Positions 26,338-33,645 of a stretch of 64,000 nt of DNA are shown here, in pieces. The stretch is from Lewinellaceae bacterium (lineage in GTDB: Bacteria; Bacteroidota; Bacteroidia; Chitinophagales; Saprospiraceae). The stretch lies in assembly GCA_020636315.1 (NCBI GenBank), contig JACJYA010000008.1, forward strand, positions 1-64,000, written 5' to 3'. How positions within the stretch are numbered: position 1 is the first letter of the stretch; every line of letters begins with the position of its first letter. The notes beneath the pieces were generated by a model, which saw only the letters and a list, made by a program, of their open reading frames with translations, did no database searches and was not told the DNA's origin. Made by a program: the position numbers and the translations under genes.

Positions 26338-26600
26338 ACTTTCAAGCTGTTATTGAAGGTTTTTTTCTTCTTTTTTTCCTCTCCAGGGCCTCTTTTTTAA
26401 ATACTTTTTTTCACAATTTCCACAACAAAAACGCAAATAAATATACATTTCAAAAATCGAATCCATTCTTTTTTTTCACAAAAGGAGAATTTTGTCTTTG
26501 TTTTCCCCTTGTATTCTTAAGATGTTTGTAATGTCAAACGAAGATAAAGCCGGTTAAAGAACCGGCGCACAAAATTGGGATAATTTACATGGGATTTAAG

Positions 26601-26660
26601 TTTGTCAAATAGCAAGTCAGGTTTTATTGGGATAAACAATCTGACTTGCTATAAGACAAA
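26601..26660. repeat. 20-bp inverted repeat
   Basis: Arms 26601-26620 and 26641-26660 match at 18 of 20 positions, with a perfect core tagcaagtcag/ctgacttgcta and a 20-nt loop. No U-run. Possible 5' fold of a small RNA or an operator. Confidence 0.7.
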
Positions 26661-26746
26661 TTCCGGAAACAACCCCGAAATTGACAATCGAAAGTTCTTC
26701 CTCACTTTGAGGATAAGATATAAAGATAATTTTTCTCTCTTTTTCT

Positions 26747-26771
26747 ACTAGCGATCAGCGCTAGTTTTTTT
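26747..26771 (+). terminator. Intrinsic terminator-like hairpin 1
   Basis: actagcg / cgctagt stem with a 5-nt loop followed by a run of T. No gene lies directly upstream, so it would end a non-coding transcript. Confidence 0.7.
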
Positions 26772-26775
26772 CGTA

Positions 26776-26841
26776 CATGTTCATGGGATTATAATTATGA
26801 TAAGTCGTATTACCGGATCAGGTGATGCGACTTATTTTTTT
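26776..26841 (+). ncRNA. Repeat unit A: 21-nt word plus terminator
   Basis: The exact 21-nt word (26776-26796) is followed by a 15-bp stem (26800-26814 with 26821-26835, allowing two G-U pairs) and a T-run to 26841. The word contains ATG-TTC-ATG-GGA-TTA-TAA, a five-residue open frame (MFMGL) without a ribosome site. Candidate small RNA 3' end or leader attenuator; which one cannot be decided from sequence. Confidence 0.5.
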
Positions 26842-27181
26842 GCCCTGCCCGCTGAAGCCCTGGCGAAATCGGGCACGGCTGCCTTCCATCTGTCATTTTC
26901 CTGCCAGTAACGGCCTTTTCCCGGCCATAAAATGAAAGAAATCAGCCTTCCGCCCTAGTAAATGTGTTATAAATCTCTTAATTTTACCGAAACTTCAACT
27001 AATTGCCATATTCATGGTGTTTATGTATTGAAAGTTTTGCCTATCTCATTTTCCCAAAAGTCGGTGAAATAAAGGCAGGCTTTCCGAAGTTAATAGTAAG
27101 CCCGGCATTTCTTCCCTAGTTTTCGCCAGGCTGAAGCCGGAAGCTGCAAAGCATTTGCCTCCCGGCTATCCGAAAGACATT

Positions 27182-27251
27182 CATGTTCATGGGATTATAA
27201 TTTGTTAGTAGTAGGTCGTATCACATTTTTTTGTGATGCGACTTTTTTTTT
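27182..27251 (+). ncRNA. Repeat unit B: 21-nt word plus terminator
   Basis: Second exact copy of the 21-nt word (27182-27202), a different spacer, and a related hairpin (aggtcgtatcaca / tgtgatgcgactt, 27213-27225 with 27232-27244) followed by eight Ts. The stem keeps the gtcgtat...atgcgac core of unit A while the loop has changed, a pattern expected from selection on structure. Confidence 0.5.
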
Positions 27252-27693
27252 ATTTGAAAAATGCCCGGGCATTGATTGACAGTTTAAAGTAAAATTTGTT
27301 TCTTTGTAACCAGAGTAAGCAATAATAAAGAGACAAAGCTACCCCGTCCATCCCCTTAGGCCAGCCTTCGGCTAGCCGGGACTTTTCAAATTTCCCCCCA
27401 ATCGTCTACACAGAAAGAGTCCTTCAACCTTTAGGTTTCCAGGAATGGGTGATCTATGCATTATTCCGGCATTTTTCCCTTTGGGCAAGGTAATTCATAC
27501 CTTTGGCCGGGTATTGCAGATCACAAGTACCACATAGCACCAGGATGCCGGATGTGGCCTTTGCCAGCAGTCATTCCGATCTGGCAACAGGGTTCATCAA
27601 TTAAATGAAGCTGTCCTGAACCTTAAATATTGGTGCTATCGTAAAGGTATAACAGAAGCGTATATTTAATCAGCTAACAAATTATAGATCCAG

Positions 27694-30600
27694 ATGTGTA
27701 GAAATCTACTTTCAAAAGCGTTTAGCCGCTTTACCTGGAAGCTTCAGCATCCAAGTAACCGATTATCACTAATTCTACCCTTCGCTCTGCTGATGCAGGT
27801 AGCAAGTGCCCAGTTCACCGTCAACCTCATGGTTACCGAACCCACCTGTTTCGGGCTCCCGACCGGCAGCATAACTGCCAGTGCCGACGGTGGCTCTGCT
27901 CCTTATACCTACCTTTGGAGTACAGGCGCCACGGGGGCAACCCTGAACAACATCACTGCCGGGTCCTATTCCGTCACTGTTACGGACAATACGGGCGCCT
28001 CAGTGGTTGAGAGCACAACGGTAAACCAACCCACCCTACTGTCCGTTACCCTTTCAGCAAATACCTGTCAGGTACCTTTTACCATTACAGCAACGGGAAG
28101 CGGAGGCAACCCGCCTTATACCTATAACTGGGGGACCGGTGACTCCGGCTCGGTCATCATTGTGCCCGGCGCAGGCACCTACTGTGTCACCATGACCGAC
28201 CAGAGCCTCTGCGGGACAGTAAATTGCATTACCGTCGATCTAAACCCACTCGACGTTTCGGTAACCACTACCGGGCTCACCTGCCCCAACAGTGATGATG
28301 GCACGGTGGAAGCCATCGTCACCGGAGGTACGCCGCCATATACCTATGCATGGAGCAATGGAGCCACCTCTGCCAGCCAGACGGGGCTGGCTGCCGGAAC
28401 CTACACCGTAACCGTGACCGATTCCGGAGGGTGTAGTGATTCGGCGTCCGGAGTGGTCAGCGCACCACCTCCGCTCACATCCTCCATTTCCGGGACGGGC
28501 CCTGATTGCGCCGGTGGGAGCAACGGGATCGCTACCGTCACCGCCGGCGGTGGCACCCCCCCCTACAGCTTTTTGTGGAGTACAGGATCAACCAACTCCG
28601 GGATCAGCGGCCTGTCAGTCGGCACCTACACCGTTACTATTACCGATGATAATGGTTGTGAAATAACGGATATGATCACGCTTGAACCGGTTTCCAACCT
28701 GGAGGCTATGGCTACAGCGACACCTGAATCCTGCCCCGGCGCCAATGATGGAACGGCTACGGCTACTGCCCTCAATGGCGTGCCTCCCTATATATATTTA
28801 TGGAGTAACGGGGGCGTTACTCAGACGATCACCGGACTGGCGCCGGGCACCTATACCGTCACCATTATTGACGGTTCGGGCTGTACGGCCATGGCTAGCG
28901 TTGTAGTTGAGGCAGCTCCACCACTGGAGATCAGCCTCAGTTCCACCGATGTAACGACCTGCAATGCCAGTGACGGCACTGCCACTGTCGATATCCTTCA
29001 AGGCCTGGCGCCTCTCTCCATTTCCTGGAGCACCGGAGCCACGACAGCCACTATTGACGGCCTTTCCGGGGGCACCTATGGTGTAACGGTTACAGATGCC
29101 AACGGCTGTACGGCCACCGGAAGCGTGGTGGTCACCGAACCACCGGCAGTGGCGGTTAGCGTTACGGCAACACCTACTGTCTGCCCCGGGGAATCTACCG
29201 GCACAGCGATGGCCGTCGTTTCCGGCGGCACCATGCCCTTTACCTTTTCCTGGAATACCGGACAAACCACTCAGATGATCAATAACCTGCCCGCCGGCAC
29301 TTACACAGTCGCCGTAACCGACGCGAACGGGTGCCAGGCTATGGCTTCGGCAACCATCGTGGAGTCGCCACAGATCCAGGCTGTTGTCAGCGGAACTGAG
29401 ATCGTCTGCGGCCTGGGCGAGACCGGAGAAGCGTCGGTAACGGCAACCGGCGGCGCCCCGCCTTATACCTACGCGTGGAGCACAGGAGAAACGACTGAAT
29501 CCGTTGACGGCCTGGCAGAAGGGATTTACACGGTCAGTATTACTGATGCCAACGGGTGTATGGCTACCGCCCAGTTTGAAATTGACGTAGTCGATGATTT
29601 CGAGGTCAATGTCGTAGGCAGGGATGTGCTGTGTAATGGAGATGCCACCGGGAGTATCCTGCTCACTCCATCCGGCGGTACTCCTCCATATACTTATAAC
29701 TGGAATACCGGACAAACCACAAACGAGATCACCAACCTGACAGCCGGGGCCTATTCGGTTACGGTCACCGAGGCTGGAGGGTGTATGATAGAAAGAACCA
29801 TAGTGATCAATGAGCCTCCCGCTCTGGGCCTGGCCGTTTCCGGTACCGATATCAACTGCCCCGGAGCAGATGACGGTACGGCCTCAGCCAGCGCAAGCGG
29901 TGGCACTCCTCCTTATACCTATGCCTGGAGCAATGGGGCCACAACAGCTGATATCAGCGGCCTGGCTGCCGGCACCTATACCGTTACTGCTACCGATGCC
30001 AACCTTTGTGTGATCAGTGGTTCTGTTACCATAAGCGAGCCGCCCCCGTTCCAGGGAATGGTAATTACGGTTGTTGACCTGCTCTGCGCGGGTGATGACA
30101 ATGGATCCGCAACGGTTACCGTCAGCGGTGGCACTCCTCCTTATACCTATGCCTGGAGCAATGGGCAGACAGGCGCCACCGGCACCAACCTGAGCGCCGG
30201 CAACTATACTGTTACTGTAACCGATGCCAACGGATGCACAGATAATATTCTCGTGGTGATCAGCGAACCTCCCGTACTGGATGTTACCGCAAGCGCAGTT
30301 ACCGGTACGACCTGTGACAATGCTACCGATGGTGAGGTAAGCGTCACAGCCGGTGGCGGCACTCCTCCTTATACCTACGCCTGGAGCAACGGAGCTACAA
30401 CTTCCACCGTTGCAGACCTACCTGCCGGCGACTACACTGTAACCGTTACTGATGCCAATGGCTGTAAAGCAGACGATGCCGTTACCATCAATGCCTTTGA
30501 CAGCCCGTCCTGCTCCATCACTGTAACTCAGGAGATCACCCCGGCCGGTAATGATGGAGAAGCCATGGTAAACGTCACCGGAGGCACTCCTCCTTTTTCT

Positions 30601-32208
30601 TATCAGTGGAGCAATGGGCAAACCGGCGTTTCGGCCACCGGCCTTTCCTCCGGCACCTATTCCTGTGTCGTCACGGATGCCAATGGGTGCGAGACCAGTT
30701 GCGAGGTTACCCTGGCCCCGCCGGCCCGCCTGGGCGACTACGTATGGCTTGATGTGGACCGCGATGGCAGGCAGGACCCCAATGAGGATGGGATACCCGG
30801 CGTGATGGTCATCCTGCAGATCCCCACCGACGCCAACCCCACCAACATCGATACCACTTTCACCAACAATAACGGCTACTACTACTTTGATGTAATACCG
30901 GGAGAATATAAGGTGACTTTTATCAAGCCGGACGGCCTGACCTTCTCCGACCCAGACCAGGGTTCCAATGATGCCCTTGACAGCGATGCGGACCCGGTGA
31001 TGGGCATGACCGGCATCTATATCATCGGCCCCGGGGAGGAAAACCTGACCATCGATGCCGGCCTTTACCCTCCGTGTGATAACATCACCGACCCGGGGCT
31101 GATCGGCCCCAACCAGTTCCTCTGCGGGCCCGGCAATGACCCAACAGAGATACTCAATATTGAAACGCCTTCGGGAGGTTCGGGGAATATCGAATACCTG
31201 TGGATGATGAGTACGCAACCCGGGCCGTTCAATACGCAAACCTGGACGAGCATTCCCGGCGCCACAGGCCCGTCTTACGACCCGCCTGTGCTTTATGAAA
31301 CGACCTACTTCACCCGTTGTGTCCGCCGCGAGGATTGTACGGTTTACAAGGAAAGCAACATCGTGACGATCGAAGTGGGCAGCGTAGCCAATGCTGAGAT
31401 CAACGGCCCGGGTTACCTCTGCATTGATGAACCCGCCACCTTCACTGCCGGCCCGACCAGCCCCAATGCCGTAATCACCTGGGAAGTTTCCGGCCCGGCA
31501 ACCCCAGATTCCGGAACAGGCCCGAGCATTACTATTACGGCTGGTTCTTTCGGCCTGGTGACCTTAACCCTCCAGGTGGTTGACAACGGTTGCACGGCCA
31601 CCAATTTCAAAACCCTGACAGCTACTTCCAGCCCGCTTTACTGCGCGGGCCCGGGGCAGGCTTTGCCGATCAACGTGGATGTTGTCGATGAAGAAGAAGG
31701 AGAAGTACTGGTCAGTTGGATGATAGAAGAATTGCTTTCCAGCAGCCACGGGTTTACAGTGGAATATTCTCCTGATGGAGCCCAGTTTGAGGCTTTGGGT
31801 GACATGAACAGCCCCAAGGCTTTCCTGGGCAGCATGAATTATTATGAATTTCAGCACCTTACACCGAAACGCGGACGCAACTTTTACCGTATAAAAGTCC
31901 ATGGCCCTTCCGGAGAAGTTTTCTTCTCCGAAATAGGTGAAGCCATCCTCTTCAATGATTCAGAGGTGGCCATGCTCTATCCCAATCCCACAACGGATCA
32001 GGTGATCATTGAACTGTTTGAGAATTTTGGCGAGGAAGTACAGGTCGAGGTATTCAGCGCCAACGGTGTCAGGATGCTTTCCAGGACTATTCCGGAGGAA
32101 GTACAGCGCGCGGAATTTGACCTTTCGGGCTTCCCCGCCGGAGTGTATTTCTTCAACCTGCGCTACAGCAGGTCCGGGGTGAAAGTACTGAAGGTACTTA
32201 AACACTAG
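27694..32208 (+). CDS. SprB-repeat adhesin with SdrD-B-like and T9SS domains
   Basis: 1504-aa surface protein. Signal peptide to about residue 39 (LPFALLMQVASA-Q). Residues about 40-1010 are thirteen SprB-type repeats of roughly 75-80 aa, each with a GGTPPYTYAWSNG core and a closing GTYTVTVTDANGC; in gliding Bacteroidota such proteins are the mobile adhesins moved by the T9SS/Gld motor. Residues about 1012-1125 are an SdrD-B-like domain (LGDYVWLDVDRDGRQDP), followed by Ig-like regions. The last 80 aa are a type A T9SS sorting signal (MLYPNPTTDQVIIEL, GVYFFNLRYS). Repeats near 29.9-30.4 kb are nearly identical in DNA, so slippage or gene conversion is likely. Confidence 0.93.
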   Translation: MCRNLLSKAFSRFTWKLQHPSNRLSLILPFALLMQVASAQFTVNLMVTEPTCFGLPTGSITASADGGSAPYTYLWSTGATGATLNNITAGSYSVTVTDNTGASVVESTTVNQPTLLSVTLSANTCQVPFTITATGSGGNPPYTYNWGTGDSGSVIIVPGAGTYCVTMTDQSLCGTVNCITVDLNPLDVSVTTTGLTCPNSDDGTVEAIVTGGTPPYTYAWSNGATSASQTGLAAGTYTVTVTDSGGCSDSASGVVSAPPPLTSSISGTGPDCAGGSNGIATVTAGGGTPPYSFLWSTGSTNSGISGLSVGTYTVTITDDNGCEITDMITLEPVSNLEAMATATPESCPGANDGTATATALNGVPPYIYLWSNGGVTQTITGLAPGTYTVTIIDGSGCTAMASVVVEAAPPLEISLSSTDVTTCNASDGTATVDILQGLAPLSISWSTGATTATIDGLSGGTYGVTVTDANGCTATGSVVVTEPPAVAVSVTATPTVCPGESTGTAMAVVSGGTMPFTFSWNTGQTTQMINNLPAGTYTVAVTDANGCQAMASATIVESPQIQAVVSGTEIVCGLGETGEASVTATGGAPPYTYAWSTGETTESVDGLAEGIYTVSITDANGCMATAQFEIDVVDDFEVNVVGRDVLCNGDATGSILLTPSGGTPPYTYNWNTGQTTNEITNLTAGAYSVTVTEAGGCMIERTIVINEPPALGLAVSGTDINCPGADDGTASASASGGTPPYTYAWSNGATTADISGLAAGTYTVTATDANLCVISGSVTISEPPPFQGMVITVVDLLCAGDDNGSATVTVSGGTPPYTYAWSNGQTGATGTNLSAGNYTVTVTDANGCTDNILVVISEPPVLDVTASAVTGTTCDNATDGEVSVTAGGGTPPYTYAWSNGATTSTVADLPAGDYTVTVTDANGCKADDAVTINAFDSPSCSITVTQEITPAGNDGEAMVNVTGGTPPFSYQWSNGQTGVSATGLSSGTYSCVVTDANGCETSCEVTLAPPARLGDYVWLDVDRDGRQDPNEDGIPGVMVILQIPTDANPTNIDTTFTNNNGYYYFDVIPGEYKVTFIKPDGLTFSDPDQGSNDALDSDADPVMGMTGIYIIGPGEENLTIDAGLYPPCDNITDPGLIGPNQFLCGPGNDPTEILNIETPSGGSGNIEYLWMMSTQPGPFNTQTWTSIPGATGPSYDPPVLYETTYFTRCVRREDCTVYKESNIVTIEVGSVANAEINGPGYLCIDEPATFTAGPTSPNAVITWEVSGPATPDSGTGPSITITAGSFGLVTLTLQVVDNGCTATNFKTLTATSSPLYCAGPGQALPINVDVVDEEEGEVLVSWMIEELLSSSHGFTVEYSPDGAQFEALGDMNSPKAFLGSMNYYEFQHLTPKRGRNFYRIKVHGPSGEVFFSEIGEAILFNDSEVAMLYPNPTTDQVIIELFENFGEEVQVEVFSANGVRMLSRTIPEEVQRAEFDLSGFPAGVYFFNLRYSRSGVKVLKVLKH

Positions 32209-32244
32209 CACCATGGAAACAAACCTGATTTGATGTCATTCGCG

Positions 32245-32332
32245 CTAGTCTGAGCAGGCGTTGTCCTGCCTGAACACACTAGTTGTGGATTGGGATTTGG
32301 GGGCTGTACACTTTTGTGCAGTCCCCTTTTTT
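32245..32332 (+). terminator. Two hairpins ending the adhesin transcript
   Basis: An imperfect hairpin at 32245-32282 (ctagtctgagcagg against cctgcctgaacacactag) is followed by an intrinsic terminator at 32299-32332: ggggctgtacac pairs with gtgcagtcccc and a run of seven Ts follows. Confidence 0.75.
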
Positions 32333-32446
32333 ATCCGGTCATTCAAAACGGATCATATCTTAGCACAATCGAATAAAAATCAGTTAATTATAAAACAGAA
32401 TTGGTTTTGGCGGCCGTATTTTTATTTAATTCCTATAGGATTAGTA

Positions 32447-32477
32447 TTGTTTTATTCGAACATTGTCTCTATACTTG
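32447..32477 (+). promoter_or_regulatory. Promoter upstream of cysH
   Basis: TTG (32447-32449), 20-bp spacer, TATACTTG (32470-32477): a close match to the Bacteroidota consensus. It would give a leader of about 350 nt before cysH, passing a small open frame at 32727. Confidence 0.55.
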
Positions 32478-32578
32478 CACCGTGAGTGGTTTTTCTGTGT
32501 GCGGTGGGAAAAAAGGAAGGCAAACTGTATTGATTTTAGTATTACACGCCTTACCTTTCCGGTTGAAATTCGTTTTCT

Positions 32579-32630
32579 CACCGATACACTAACCGGGCTG
32601 GCAAAGCCCACACTTTCACACCGATACACT
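32579..32630 (+). repeat. 12-bp direct repeat in the cysH leader
   Basis: caccgatacact occurs at 32579-32590 and 32619-32630. Between them gggctggcaaagccc can form a 5-bp hairpin. Possible regulator or RNA-binding site. Confidence 0.5.
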
Positions 32631-32726
32631 TCCTGTTTCCATATTCCGGCAACTGCAGCCACATGCACCCGTGCACTGCCGTACAGATATGCGATAACAC
32701 TAATTCAATAATAAATAAGCCAAAAC

Positions 32727-32828
32727 ATGCTGTATCCGGCCTTCCTGAAGCTCAACCGCCTGGACAGCTGGCTACGCGAAGAAGAAAAAAAGGCGCCCCC
32801 TGAATCGCGGGCCGCCAACAGATCATAA
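32727..32828 (+). pseudogene. 33-codon frame, possible siroheme-synthase remnant
   Basis: The frame starts MLYPAFLKLNRLDSWLREE and ends 8 bp before cysH. The first nine residues resemble the N-terminus of CysG/Met8-type precorrin-2 dehydrogenases (LFPVFLKLE...), which often neighbour cysH because sulfite reductase needs siroheme. The Gly-rich NAD motif that should follow is absent. It may be a deletion remnant or a short leader peptide; the similarity is only nine residues. Confidence 0.35.
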
Positions 32829-32836
32829 ACAAAAAG

Positions 32837-33547
32837 ATGTACTGTATGACTACCTACAGGAATTTGAAGAACGATCTGCCAGCACCCAATCTGGAAACGC
32901 TCAATGAGGTTTTTTCGCCTATGAACTTCGAGGAGCGCATCCGTCAATTGTACCGGTTTTTCCCACAGAAAGAGGTATTGTTCACTTCTTCCTTCGGAAC
33001 CCAATCGGCCTTTCTGCTGCACCTGATTTCCAGGATCCGGCCCGGCCAGCCGGTGCATTTCATCGATACCACCTTCCATTTCCCGGAAACGCTGGCCTAT
33101 AAACAGCAGCTGGCAGGCCGGTTCGGCCTTAACGTAATAGATGTACTGCCGGATACTGCCCAGAACAAAATCACCGCTGAAGAGAAATTGTGGAAAAAAG
33201 ACCCGGGCACCTGTTGCATGGCCAATAAGGTATTGCCCCTGAAGCCCATAAAGGCACGCCATAAAGTCTGGATCTCCGGCCTGATGGCCCACCAAACCGA
33301 TTTCCGGTCTAATCTGCGGGTATTCGAGCAACAGGGGAACATTCTGAAATTTCACCCTCTTATCGATATAGATGAAGGAGAATTCCTCTATTACATGTCT
33401 TACCACAAGCTCCCCCGCCACCCGCTGGAAGAAAAAGGGTACGGGTCCATCGGATGCGAGCATTGCACCAGCCGTGGCAAGGGCCGCAGTGGCCGGTGGA
33501 AGGGGCTCGCTAAAACGGAATGCGGCCTGCATCCGTCAGGAGCGTGA
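32837..33547 (+). CDS. cysH: Phosphoadenylyl-/adenylyl-sulfate reductase
   Basis: Assimilatory reductase that converts APS or PAPS to sulfite with thioredoxin. 236 aa. The nucleotide loop is TSSFGTQSAFLLHLI (about 50-64), followed by HFIDTTFHFPETLAY. It carries the four Cys of the [4Fe-4S] type: TCCMANKV and GCEHCTSRG, plus the C-terminal redox motif ECGLH. The cluster motif suggests APS specificity (known for CC...CxxC enzymes). It is not next to other sulfur genes here, apart from a possible siroheme-synthase remnant directly upstream. Confidence 0.93.
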   Translation: MYCMTTYRNLKNDLPAPNLETLNEVFSPMNFEERIRQLYRFFPQKEVLFTSSFGTQSAFLLHLISRIRPGQPVHFIDTTFHFPETLAYKQQLAGRFGLNVIDVLPDTAQNKITAEEKLWKKDPGTCCMANKVLPLKPIKARHKVWISGLMAHQTDFRSNLRVFEQQGNILKFHPLIDIDEGEFLYYMSYHKLPRHPLEEKGYGSIGCEHCTSRGKGRSGRWKGLAKTECGLHPSGA

Positions 33548-33636
33548 TTTTTTGATGGGTGATGTGTGTGGACCAAAAAGCCAGGTAAGGGCTTAACATC
33601 AGGATACACAAATCGAAAATCAAAAATCATACATCT
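33543..33636. repeat. Imperfect inverted word repeat between convergent genes
   Basis: gattttttgatgggtgatgt after cysH pairs imperfectly with acaaatcgaaaatcaaaaatc (about 33607-33627). It lies between the stops of cysH (+) and the beta-propeller gene (-), where a bidirectional terminator is expected. Confidence 0.5.
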
Positions 33637-33645
33637 CCAAACCTG

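Larger units (their letters stand above)
26338..27693. other. 1.36-kb non-coding region with four hairpins
   Basis: No credible protein-coding frame, AT-rich (many T and A runs at 26340-26480). It contains a 20-bp arm hairpin (26601-26660), three intrinsic-terminator-like hairpins (26747-26771, 26800-26841, 27213-27251) and two copies of an exact 21-nt word (26776-26796 and 27182-27202), each just before a terminator hairpin. Another small hairpin (ggccagccttcggctagcc near 27359) follows. Everything lies upstream of the adhesin gene at 27694 on the same strand. Confidence 0.75.

Noticed and set aside
26289..26531. 80-codon frame MPKKKLPRASL... after the MbnP/MbnH operon
   Set aside because: It starts inside the terminator stem and runs through T-runs (Phe-rich nonsense).
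28798..29715. 305-codon frame opposite the adhesin repeats
   Set aside because: Arises from the repetitive SprB DNA; no start context or motifs.
27694..30700. CRISPR-like periodic repeats
   Set aside because: The period is about 230-240 bp and coding; the repeats are SprB protein modules, not CRISPR.
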